From IMG/VR virus record IMGVR_UViG_3300009494_000005, positions 1 to 52,313 of that record: a stretch of 52,313 nucleotides of DNA, one strand, 5' to 3'. The translations under genes and the position numbers were made by a program. The stretch is from a virus. Below the pieces are notes generated by a model. The model had not been told where the DNA came from. It made no database searches and saw only the letters and a list, made by a program, of their open reading frames with translations. Shown here one piece after another: positions 23,455-30,156 of the stretch (positions are counted from its first letter, which is position 1; the number at the start of each line of letters is the position of its first letter).

Positions 23455-24930
23455 ATGAGCGACAAAGCCCCGGAAACGGAGAAGGCACCGGCGGTGCACA
23501 AGGATGGCGACAGCCCGTTCGACGCCTGTGACAACCGCGACATGGACTACCTCGACGCACAGTGTCGAGGGCTCGACCTGATTCAACCGCTCGCCCATTT
23601 TTGGATCGAGGACGAGAGCGGCGAGGCGACCTACGCGCTCACCAAGTCGGGCGTAGAGGAAGCCGGTAGACTCGGAGGAGGCGTCGACTGCCCGCTCGCG
23701 GGGCTCAGAGTCGAAGCCGATGGCACCCTCTGGAACGCGGAGCAGGAAGGTCAGAGCATGACGACCAAGCTCCGGCGGGTCGGGTCGGCCTCCGCGAGCA
23801 TCCTCAACTACCACGGCAAGCCCGACAGGTTCGGTCGGCGCAAGGCGGTCAGCCTCGCACAGCGGAACGCGATCAACGCGCTCCTGACGCCCGAGCAGAA
23901 AGCCAAGATGATCACGCACGCAATCGACATCGGGAGCGTTGAGCAGATCACCGAGCCGTGGAAGAAGGAGGACAAGAAGAAGCGCGGACGTCCGGCCGCC
24001 GGCAAGGCCCCGGGAGCACCGCAGAAGCGCGAGCAACCGAAGGGACGTGCACCGACGAAGGACGAAGCACTCGACTACTTCAACAGCGTGATGGGCGAGG
24101 TGATCGCGGCCGTCGCCATGAGGACCGACCGCGACCCGAAGGAAGTCAAGCGCGACATGATCCGCGCGACGGTCCGACGCGGCACGCGGCAGAGGTTCCA
24201 CAACGCCGAAGAAATGCCGCTCCAAGAACTGGTCGCCCTGATCCGCAAGGTAGAGGGCGCAACCGCCGAGGCCGTGAGGTGGTTGAACACCGACGAGTGG
24301 GAGGACGTGCTCGAGACTGGAGGGAGTGGCGCGGAACTGACAAAGCCGACGCCCGCTCCCGTGGTGGGGGGGGGAAACACTGGGGCTACGCCTCCCCCGC
24401 CCGAACCTCCTGACGGCGAAGATCCGGGGCCGACCGAGGAGCTCCCTGCGGGCGACGCGGAGAAAGATGCACCTGATTCGGGCTCCTCCTCCGGGGGCAG
24501 CGCCTCCGGTGCGGGGGGAGAGCTCCCCGACGGTGCAACTTGCGCGGAGTCTAACGCGGACGCGGACGAGCCGGTCCCGGACGAACCGGAGAACCTCGAC
24601 GCCGCACGCGCGAACGCGGCCGAGATCGTGGGACGGATTCTCAAGGCGGTGCCGGTAGAGGGCATCGGAGAGACTCGGGCGAAGCGACAGAGGGCAATCG
24701 ACGCGGTCCGAGCCAACATGACCAAGGCCGTGGTCAGGACCGGGACCGGAGGGAGGACGGAGGACGCGAGCACGCTGACCGTGGCCGAGCTCCTCAACCT
24801 GACCGCCCTCATCGCCCGGGACGAGCGCGCGATCGTGAAGTGGCTGACGAACGGCCGATACTTGAGCTCGGAGATCGCACCGCCGGACACGCAGTGCGAC
24901 CTTCTCAAAAGCTCTACGAACCCTAATTAA
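23455..24930 (+). CDS. Recombination/annealing-type protein with duplicated C-terminal domain (putative)
   Basis: In this 491-residue protein, residues about 120-150 carry GRRKAVSLAQRNAINALLTP, close to the ekavSkAQRNAi-L-P motif near the end of Rad52/Erf-like single-strand annealing domains. A basic linker and a helical domain follow (DPKEVKRDMIRATVRRGT to EAVRWLN, about 223-278). After a long Pro/Gly/Asp-rich linker (about 285-385) a second copy of that helical domain appears (RAIDAVRANMTKAVVRTGT to AIVKWLT). A run of nine G at 24366-24374 encodes part of the linker. It lies beside the candidate origin and the RusA-like gene. Confidence 0.45.
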   Translation: MSDKAPETEKAPAVHKDGDSPFDACDNRDMDYLDAQCRGLDLIQPLAHFWIEDESGEATYALTKSGVEEAGRLGGGVDCPLAGLRVEADGTLWNAEQEGQSMTTKLRRVGSASASILNYHGKPDRFGRRKAVSLAQRNAINALLTPEQKAKMITHAIDIGSVEQITEPWKKEDKKKRGRPAAGKAPGAPQKREQPKGRAPTKDEALDYFNSVMGEVIAAVAMRTDRDPKEVKRDMIRATVRRGTRQRFHNAEEMPLQELVALIRKVEGATAEAVRWLNTDEWEDVLETGGSGAELTKPTPAPVVGGGNTGATPPPPEPPDGEDPGPTEELPAGDAEKDAPDSGSSSGGSASGAGGELPDGATCAESNADADEPVPDEPENLDAARANAAEIVGRILKAVPVEGIGETRAKRQRAIDAVRANMTKAVVRTGTGGRTEDASTLTVAELLNLTALIARDERAIVKWLTNGRYLSSEIAPPDTQCDLLKSSTNPN

Positions 24931-25132
24931 GTACAAAACTAGTAGTAGTAGTAGGGACGGTGGAAATGTGGACGGGAGGGTGCAAAGCGTTGAGGCTAAA
25001 AGGGGAGCCGGAGGCGCGGGGCGGTGGAGAACCGGTTGACAACTGGGGACCGGTGTGGACCGAAAAGGGGCGGTCCGCACTTACACACCGCCCTGCACCG
25101 CCCGTTCACAGACTTATCAACAGGATGTGCAC
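24915..25132. other. Candidate replication origin region
   Basis: This interval holds no gene apart from the last codons of the upstream one. It begins with locally A/T-rich DNA and a TAG trinucleotide repeat (24942-24958). Further on are the palindromes AACCGGTT (25030-25037) and GTTGACAAC (25035-25043), and a ten-pair inverted repeat GTGTGGACCG / CGGTCCGCAC (25053-25080). TTATCAACA at 25114-25122 is one base from the DnaA box. A melting region, inverted repeats and a DnaA-box-like word next to recombination genes suggest an origin; this is inference. Confidence 0.4.
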
Positions 25133-25717
25133 ATGACCGGGTTCGAGTTCATAATCATAGGCGGCCCGCACGGAGGAGAGATCGAGAACCCGACGTGCTA
25201 CGCGCGGACGACGCAACGGAGCAAGCACATCAGGTGGACCCGGTCGCGGATCTCGGAGGCGACCGGCAAGGTGCTCCCGCCACGGCTCACACAGTGGGCC
25301 CGTTATCAAGACTACGTCGAGCACGTCAGGCGGGCCTTCGGGGTTTACGAACGAGACCAGCTGATCGAGGAGATCTGGCCGATCCTCCACGCCAAGGAGG
25401 GCAAGGTTGTGGTGGACGTCGTCGCGCAGTTCCGGGGCCGCCAGCACTCCGACGCCGACCACGTCGCCAGCACGGTTGCCGACGCACTGTTCCCGAGGCC
25501 GCCGACTAAGCGACCGCGTCGGAGGAGCGGGGCAACGTGGGGATACGACACACTCCGACATTCGCCGGGCGACGGCCTCGTGCTTGCCCGGATGCTCGAT
25601 TTCATCGACGGCGCCGATTCGGCTTTCGTCGTGGTCAAGATACACGGGCCCTACCCGCGCGACTGGTGGGGTGCGGGCCCGATTCCGAACCTGACACGAC
25701 TACGGGGGGGCGCGTGA
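25133..25717 (+). CDS. RusA-like Holliday junction resolvase (putative)
   Basis: In this 194-residue protein, the segment VVDVVAQFRGRQHSDADHVA (about residues 86-105) followed by TVADALF matches the RusA pattern of a strand, then D-x-D with a downstream Asp. RusA dimers cut four-way junctions that arise in phage replication and recombination. The start FEFIIIGGP is a first strand, and the C-terminal SAFVVVKIHGPYP another. ATG 25133 has a modest AGGA ribosome site. Neighbours are the annealing-type protein and the candidate origin. Confidence 0.5.
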   Translation: MTGFEFIIIGGPHGGEIENPTCYARTTQRSKHIRWTRSRISEATGKVLPPRLTQWARYQDYVEHVRRAFGVYERDQLIEEIWPILHAKEGKVVVDVVAQFRGRQHSDADHVASTVADALFPRPPTKRPRRRSGATWGYDTLRHSPGDGLVLARMLDFIDGADSAFVVVKIHGPYPRDWWGAGPIPNLTRLRGGA

Positions 25718-26640
25718 CACACCTCGTTAGCAGGCTGATCCGCTGGGCGACCGGTCGGGCGCGAATAGAGGGCGCGACCCGGTCAGACCTCGTCGACCTT
25801 ACATCAGCCGAACGCCGCGCGTCCTCCGGGGTAGACCACCTAGCACGGGCAATCAGAGGTGCGATCTACGACGGGCTCTGCGAAGGGCTCACCGTCAAGC
25901 AGATCTCCGACCAGATAGAGGTACTCTGGTCGACGGTGATCGCAACCGACGAGATCCGGCGGCTCCTCCGCGCCGAGCTCAAGCGCATGACGAGGGTTCC
26001 AGTGCGGGTGCTGAGCCCTCGCGACCACGGCAAGATGATCGAGCTCACCATCCTCGACGACGTCGCGCCGATCCCCGCGCACCTCCTCAAGCCCGAGCAT
26101 ACCGAGGCCGGCGACCGCGAAAGCAACCGCATCGAGTGTGGAGTCTACGCGCGGATCGAGGCTCAACGGCGGGCCCTCGCGCGAGACTTCCCGGGCTTCG
26201 CTGAGCGGTTCCTTGCCCATAGTCCAGTGGCGGAGGCGTCGGAGGGGGTAAACTCTCCTCCAGCGTCGCCAACGGAGCCCACGGAGCAGGTTTGGGGGCC
26301 TTCCCCGCTCCGACGGGCCTTGTCATGGTGGAGGCTCCTGACAGGAGGACGAGTGAAGGAGAACTGGAGAGTGGTGGTCGACGTCCCGATTGCGGACGTG
26401 CAGGAGGAGGACAAGGACGCGGCGATGCTCGACATCTGCCGAGCGTGGGCTTCGGACATTGGCGTCGAGGTGCCGGAGGGCACGAGCATCAAGATTCTCT
26501 GCAATGATGAGGCAGGGAACATCGTGGCCTACCCGCTCAGGGCGGCCGTCGAGGAGCCCGCCCCCGCGTCAGGCGACGAGATCACCGACCCGGACGGCAA
26601 GGCTCCGGTGCTGGAGGACGACGACCCCGCGCCTGAGTAG
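25714..26640 (+). CDS. Unknown protein; probable read-through of two coding segments
   Basis: The frame is open for 308 codons from GTG 25714, which overlaps the RusA-like stop. Residues 1-175 are well ordered by pattern (IRGAIYDGLCEGLTVKQISD, PVRVLSPRDHGKMIELTILD). Residues about 176-212 are low-complexity (SPPASPTEPTEQ) and coincide with a non-coding-like stretch that repeats a 17-mer found at 18084. The last part has its own strong in-frame start at 26353. It is thus either one long protein or a protein with an independently translated C-terminal part. Confidence 0.5.
   Translation: MTHLVSRLIRWATGRARIEGATRSDLVDLTSAERRASSGVDHLARAIRGAIYDGLCEGLTVKQISDQIEVLWSTVIATDEIRRLLRAELKRMTRVPVRVLSPRDHGKMIELTILDDVAPIPAHLLKPEHTEAGDRESNRIECGVYARIEAQRRALARDFPGFAERFLAHSPVAEASEGVNSPPASPTEPTEQVWGPSPLRRALSWWRLLTGGRVKENWRVVVDVPIADVQEEDKDAAMLDICRAWASDIGVEVPEGTSIKILCNDEAGNIVAYPLRAAVEEPAPASGDEITDPDGKAPVLEDDDPAPE
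26353..26640 (+). CDS. Nested in-frame protein with GDEITDP C-terminal motif
   Basis: GTG 26353 is preceded by ACAGGAGGACGA, a very strong ribosome site, and would give 95 residues starting VKENWRVVVDVPIADVQEED. The compact helical/strand part reads like an independent domain. The end, SGDEITDPDGKAPVLEDDD, closely matches the C-terminus of the head-associated protein (TGDEITDP at 3429-3812 and 45063-45425). At DNA level GGCGACGAGATCACCGACCC is shared exactly with copy 2. This links an early-region protein to a virion protein by a common tail. Confidence 0.5.
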   Translation: MKENWRVVVDVPIADVQEEDKDAAMLDICRAWASDIGVEVPEGTSIKILCNDEAGNIVAYPLRAAVEEPAPASGDEITDPDGKAPVLEDDDPAPE

Positions 26641-26732
26641 ACAATGGCCGGCGGCTCCGGCACCTGACAAGCAGGGAACGCGCCCGGCCGAATGGCCGTA
26701 GCACCGGGGCCGCCACCGAGGAGGGGGAAACC

Positions 26733-26930
26733 GTGACAGAGAATCAGGCGATCAAGCACGCCATGGCCGCACACCGAGCAGGGCACGACGCTTGCGCGCA
26801 GACCGTAGGCGGCACGACGTCGGGCCGTTGGGCGGTTCACCTAGACCACGGCCGTCGGATCATGGAGGACCACAGCGAGTGCGTGACTGAGATCCGGCGG
26901 CTCCAAGCGATCAACAGGAGGAAGCGTTGA
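26733..26930 (+). CDS. Small basic His-rich protein, unknown
   Basis: The 65-residue product starts at GTG behind CGAGGAGGGGGAAACC. It contains several His and Arg (AIKHAMAAHRAGHDACAQTV, HLDHGRRIMEDHSEC) and a basic end that overlaps the next start in TTGA. No family is recognised. The 92 bases before it hold no gene. Confidence 0.5.
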   Translation: MTENQAIKHAMAAHRAGHDACAQTVGGTTSGRWAVHLDHGRRIMEDHSECVTEIRRLQAINRRKR

Positions 26931-27526
26931 CCTCGATCTTCGACAAGGTGCTCCGGTACGACCGAGCGAGCTTCCCGTCGGCGGTCCTCGTCACCGGTCC
27001 ACAGCGGGCCGGCACGCGGATCGCAGCCAAGATGGTCGCGGCCGACATCGGGCACACCTACTACGACGAGACCACCATCGGCATCAACAAGCTAGACCTC
27101 GCGCTCACCGTTATGCGACGGGGCGCGGTCGTGCTCCACGCGCCCGGGCTCTGCCACCTGTCACACCTCCTAACGGACGCGCGACTCGCCCGGGTGCCGA
27201 TCAATGTGATCATCGTCCGGCGCGCTCTGCCCGACATCATCAAGTCATGCGAGCGGATCAACTGGAACGACCGCGACGAGCGCGCGGCCTATCGGGGCCG
27301 GCCGGAGTTTGGCCCCTACATGACCGACGGCGCGCACGTCGCGCAGTGGAAATACGAAGTCCTCGACTGCTACCAACGCCCTTACGCCGGCCGGCTCGTT
27401 GGGACGTTCTACTTCCAGATTGCCTATGAGGACTTGCGCGCGCACCCGTTGTGGTTGCCGAAGGAGGACCGCACTGATTGGGAGTGGGACCGCACCGCTC
27501 CCGGCAAAGGAGGCAGGAACGCATGA
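26927..27526 (+). CDS. P-loop sulfotransferase-like protein
   Basis: The 199-residue product starts at TTG overlapping the previous stop, behind ACAGGAGGAAGCG. VLVTGPQRAGTRIAAKMVA (residues about 20-38) matches the PAPS 5'-phosphosulfate-binding loop (GPxRxGT) better than a kinase Walker A. INVIIVRRALPDIIKSCERI (about 91-110) resembles the RxxxDxxxS 3'-phosphate loop. WKYEVLDCYQ and YFQIAYEDL fit later family motifs. If active it would transfer sulfate to a sugar, protein or small molecule. A P-loop kinase is the alternative. Confidence 0.5.
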   Translation: MTSIFDKVLRYDRASFPSAVLVTGPQRAGTRIAAKMVAADIGHTYYDETTIGINKLDLALTVMRRGAVVLHAPGLCHLSHLLTDARLARVPINVIIVRRALPDIIKSCERINWNDRDERAAYRGRPEFGPYMTDGAHVAQWKYEVLDCYQRPYAGRLVGTFYFQIAYEDLRAHPLWLPKEDRTDWEWDRTAPGKGGRNA

Positions 27527-27921
27527 GCAGACACACAATCAGAGCGGCCGTGCAGAGCCTTGAGGGGTTCGACACGGAGGACATGGCGGCCGTGATCTCC
27601 GCACTGGAGGCCGCCAAGGTTGCCGACCTCGCGATAGTCGAGGAGGCAGGGACCATGCTCGCGGTCGACGACCGGACCGTTCACCTAGTGGCATGGCCCG
27701 CCGGGGTTCTGATTCCCGAGATCGGGGAGAACCTCACCCCGACACTGGAGGTGTCGGAGTGCGAGAACTGCCGCCGGCAGAGCATCCTGATCGGGCAACA
27801 GCACGACGCGATTCGGCAACTGACCCACCTCGTCAGGAGCCTGACCCGGATCGTCGAGGTCTACACCAACGCGACGGTCTACACGACCATGAACCCGGAG
27901 GGAGGCGACAGTGGCCAATGA
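27523..27921 (+). CDS. Unknown protein with CxxC motif
   Basis: The 132-residue product overlaps the previous gene by ATGA. It begins helical (TIRAAVQSLEGFDTEDMAAV), has a beta middle (VDDRTVHLVAWPAGVLIPEI), one CENC motif near residue 82, and a long amphipathic helix (HDAIRQLTHLVRSLTRIVEV) that may drive oligomerisation. Its end overlaps the next start by 11 bases. Function is unknown. Confidence 0.6.
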   Translation: MSRHTIRAAVQSLEGFDTEDMAAVISALEAAKVADLAIVEEAGTMLAVDDRTVHLVAWPAGVLIPEIGENLTPTLEVSECENCRRQSILIGQQHDAIRQLTHLVRSLTRIVEVYTNATVYTTMNPEGGDSGQ

Positions 27922-28567
27922 TCCGCGGATAGTGCCGGTCGGAATCCCGGTCGACAGTCTCGCGGTCGCGGCATACATGAGCTACGCCGTGACGAAGCTC
28001 AAGAACGACGGCGATCTCGAGGAGGAAGGGCGGCCCGAGGATCAGGTGCCGCCGTTCAAGGATCTCCCGCCGGCCGAGCAAGCCGGTTGGCTCGCGGCGG
28101 TTCAGGGCGTGCTCTCCAACGGAGGCATGACATTCGCCACGCGGCCGCCGGGCCAACTAGCGATCGACCTCGGCGTAATGACCGTGGAGGAGATCGCAGA
28201 GACCTACCCGATCCGGCAAGCGGAGGACGGCAACGTGCGGCTCCCGTCGACACCCGACGCGACGACTTGGCAGATGTTCGGCCGGATCACCGCGCGGTTC
28301 CTCGGGCACGCCGGGCTCATCGTGCCGGCCGCCATGACACAGGGCATCCTCAAGGAGACAATCGGGCCGACCGGCGACGAGACCGAGGGCGCACCGATCA
28401 TCGGCGCGGTCGCGGTTGTCGAGATCCCCTACGAGTGCTTCCGCGCGCTGACCGATGCAGGGTTCGAGGACGGCGAAACCGTGAGCCTCGGAATCCTTAA
28501 CCCGATGAGCGCGAAGGACAAGCCCAACGACGCGATGCTCGAACCTACGGAGGGAGGAGCACATTGA
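27911..28567 (+). CDS. Unknown protein
   Basis: The 218-residue product starts at GTG behind GGAGGGAGGCGACA. It is acidic and mixed alpha/beta (VDSLAVAAYMSYAVTKLKND, GLIVPAAMTQGILKETIG, VAVVEIPYECFRALTDAGF). The stop overlaps the start of the following gene in TGATG. No motif is recognised; it belongs to a tightly coupled run from 25714 to 28998. Confidence 0.6.
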   Translation: MANDPRIVPVGIPVDSLAVAAYMSYAVTKLKNDGDLEEEGRPEDQVPPFKDLPPAEQAGWLAAVQGVLSNGGMTFATRPPGQLAIDLGVMTVEEIAETYPIRQAEDGNVRLPSTPDATTWQMFGRITARFLGHAGLIVPAAMTQGILKETIGPTGDETEGAPIIGAVAVVEIPYECFRALTDAGFEDGETVSLGILNPMSAKDKPNDAMLEPTEGGAH

Positions 28568-28998
28568 TGGCACACGACGAGGAGGTGGTCACAATCACGG
28601 AGCTCGCGAGCACGCCCGAGCTCATCAAGATCCGTGACGTGTTCGCGGCCGGCCGGCCGGAGGAACTTGGAGCCCTCCGTAACGACATCCTCGCCGCCGT
28701 GCTGACGGAGCTCGTCGGCTACCGGACGATGCAGGACGCCGAGGAGCAAGCCGCCCGGGCTCTCGCGGAAGGGCACGAGGTTGACACGCTCACCCTGACG
28801 GCCGCCCGCTTCAAGCTCGCCCTCTCCAAGCTCCAACAGGAGCTTGATCGGAGGATCGGGGTCAGCACCTCCCAGTACGGGCAGAACATCATCGAGTGCC
28901 TCGACCTTCTCACCGCCCTCCTGTTGCAACACGCAACGGAGCCGGGCGATTTGCCCGGCCGAGGCGACATGGCCGGGCGGGACCGTTCGGGGGGGTAA
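28567..28998 (+). CDS. Helical protein, unknown
   Basis: The 143-residue product starts at ATG 28567, overlapping the previous stop. It is mostly helical (ALRNDILAAVLTELVGYRTM, ARFKLALSKLQQELDRRIGV) and ends in a Gly/Arg-rich tail. The DNA for the tail contains GTTGCAAC and the seven-pair inverted repeat GCCGGGC/GCCCGGC (28941-28959), so the end of the gene overlaps regulatory-looking sequence. Function is unknown. Confidence 0.6.
   Translation: MAHDEEVVTITELASTPELIKIRDVFAAGRPEELGALRNDILAAVLTELVGYRTMQDAEEQAARALAEGHEVDTLTLTAARFKLALSKLQQELDRRIGVSTSQYGQNIIECLDLLTALLLQHATEPGDLPGRGDMAGRDRSGG
28941..28959. repeat. Short inverted repeat at the end of an operon-like run
   Basis: GCCGGGC (28941-28947) and GCCCGGC (28953-28959) form a seven-pair stem with a GATTT loop, inside the final codons of the gene ending at 28998. 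It is just upstream of the promoter pair at 29005-29064 and may act as a weak terminator or operator. Confidence 0.4.
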
Positions 28999-29004
28999 AT
29001 CCGG

Positions 29005-29033
29005 TTGCCCCCGCGTTGCCCCCGTGGTAGGGT
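29005..29033 (+). promoter_or_regulatory. Weak sigma-70-like promoter
   Basis: TTGCCC at 29005-29010 and TAGGGT at 29028-29033 with a 17-base spacer. The match is only moderate, but placement just before a sigma-54-like element mirrors the pair at 18234/18302. Confidence 0.35.
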
Positions 29034-29035
29034 TG

Positions 29036-29085
29036 TAATAGACGGAGTTGGAATCAGACTTGCACTACAGAGGGGCAGAAGGGAG
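29036..29085 (+). promoter_or_regulatory. Sigma-54-like promoter element D
   Basis: TGGAATC-N4-TTGCA at 29049-29064 keeps GG (29050-29051) and GC (29062-29063) ten bases apart. GGAGTTGGAATC is shared with element A, and AGAGGGGCAGAAGG with element C. It stands about 28 bases before ATG 29092 and would drive the cargo region. Confidence 0.55.
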
Positions 29086-29091
29086 GACAAG

Positions 29092-29238
29092 ATGAGAACA
29101 CTGACCCTGACACTAGCAATCGCCGGCCCGATGGCACTGACCCTGAGCACGGCGATGATCCTGATTCTAGCCGCCGTCGCGCTGACCGCCGGCCTGACAG
29201 TGGACGGACTGAGCGATCTGAGGAGGGCGAAATGCTGA
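29092..29238 (+). CDS. Small membrane protein, unknown
   Basis: The 48-residue product starts at ATG behind AGGGAGGACAAG and is the first gene after promoter element D. Nearly all of it is hydrophobic (LTLAIAGPMALTLSTAMILI, LAAVALTAGLTVDG), enough for one long or two short membrane segments, followed by a basic end. It overlaps the next small gene by seven bases. It may be an inner-membrane peptide, holin-like or an exclusion factor. Confidence 0.5.
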   Translation: MRTLTLTLAIAGPMALTLSTAMILILAAVALTAGLTVDGLSDLRRAKC

Positions 29239-29354
29239 CGACCCTGACCGACTACCTGAGCGCGACTAGCCCGATGATCTGGACTTGCACCGGCGCGGTG
29301 ATAGTGGTAGTGGTGATTTACCGAGTGCTGATCAAGCCGATAATCGACGCCTAG
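29232..29354 (+). CDS. Tiny membrane protein, unknown
   Basis: A 40-residue ORF starts at ATG behind GAGGAGGGCGAA, overlapping the previous gene. It has a polar start (LTTLTDYLSATSPM) and one membrane segment rich in Val (TGAVIVVVVIYRVLI), then a short basic tail. The strong ribosome site and the tight overlap support expression. It likely works with the preceding membrane protein. Confidence 0.45.
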   Translation: MLTTLTDYLSATSPMIWTCTGAVIVVVVIYRVLIKPIIDA

Positions 29355-29362
29355 GAGGAGGA

Positions 29363-29953
29363 GTGAGCGCGACCCTGCACGAACTGGCCGTGGAGCACGG
29401 GACCGACAAGGCCCGTCACGGCTACTGCCCGTTCTACGAGGAGGTGTTCGGCCCCTACCGCGACAAGATCGCGCGGGTGCTGGAGATCGGCGTCAAGGAC
29501 GGGGCATCGCTCAGGGTTTGGCTCGACTACTTCCCGAACGCGCACATCTTCGGGCTCGACAACGGCACGACCGCCGACCCCGACCGTTGGCCGCGCGGCC
29601 CGCGCGTCACCATCATCGCCGGCGATCAAGGCACGGTGCCCGACCTGTTCCGGGCCGGCATGATCGCGGGGCTCTGCGACATCATCCTCGACGACGGCGG
29701 GCACACGATGTGGCAACAGCAACTGAGCTTCGCCGCGCTCTGGCCGCACGTTTTCCCGGGCGGCTTCTACGTGATCGAAGATACGCACACGAGCCGCATC
29801 CTTGACGGGTTCGGCCGGAACGATTCCCCTGAGACCACCGAGGCGATGCTTGGCCGGCTCCAGTTCGAGCTCGGGTTCGAGATCGAGAGCATGGCCGGCT
29901 CCGAGCGTGATGCAACGTCGGTGATTCATAAGCCACCAAGGAGGCTGGCATGA
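29363..29953 (+). CDS. Class I SAM methyltransferase (CmcI/TylF/Methyltransf_24-like)
   Basis: The 196-residue product starts at GTG behind AGGAGGAGGA. It begins HELAVEHGTDKARHGYCPFY, the GTDK-HGY opening of O-methyltransferases linked to antibiotic and glycan synthesis. The SAM-binding loop is VLEIGVKDGASLRVW (residues 39-53), followed by HIFGLD, an acidic DIILDDGGHTMWQQQ block, and GGFYVIEDTHTS. These proteins methylate sugar or small-molecule hydroxyls, not DNA bases. Glycosyltransferases lie 2-4 kb downstream, so a glycan substrate is plausible. Confidence 0.75.
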   Translation: MSATLHELAVEHGTDKARHGYCPFYEEVFGPYRDKIARVLEIGVKDGASLRVWLDYFPNAHIFGLDNGTTADPDRWPRGPRVTIIAGDQGTVPDLFRAGMIAGLCDIILDDGGHTMWQQQLSFAALWPHVFPGGFYVIEDTHTSRILDGFGRNDSPETTEAMLGRLQFELGFEIESMAGSERDATSVIHKPPRRLA

Positions 29954-30156
29954 TGAGCCGATGGTTGGCCCGAGAGCACATGAGGCAGATCCCCAACGGT
30001 TTCGAGGACACGACATGGCCCGATCTTGGCCGAGCGTTCTACCACTTCGCCGCCGCGATCTTCTGGCTCGGAGTGCTCGTCCTCCACCAAGGAGCATGGC
30101 ACATCTACTACCGGACGCTCGACGGCCTCCGGGGAGAGGGAGCGCGCAAGTGGTGA
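29950..30156 (+). CDS. Small single-TM protein, unknown
   Basis: The 68-residue product overlaps the methyltransferase stop (ATGATGA). After a polar N-terminus it has one membrane helix (AFYHFAAAIFWLGVLVLHQG) and a basic end. It overlaps the start of the following secreted protein. It may be a membrane anchor for cargo-region enzymes. Confidence 0.45.
   Translation: MMSRWLAREHMRQIPNGFEDTTWPDLGRAFYHFAAAIFWLGVLVLHQGAWHIYYRTLDGLRGEGARKW

Noticed and set aside
22410-23543. 377-codon minus-strand open frame
   Set aside because: It crosses three + strand genes and the long hairpin; composition is that of a shadow frame.
24942-24958. TAG repeat as a CRISPR-like or phase-variable array
   Set aside because: It is a short trinucleotide microsatellite in non-coding DNA with no spacers.
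25036-25064. TTGACA at 25036 as a promoter for the RusA-like gene
   Set aside because: No -10-like sequence lies 16-18 bases downstream; the word is part of the GTTGACAAC palindrome.
23413-25080. Long minus-strand open frame opposite the annealing-type gene
   Set aside because: It mirrors a + strand gene with sensible protein and ribosome site, has Arg/Leu/Val-rich shadow composition and no start signal. Long antisense frames are expected in high-GC DNA.
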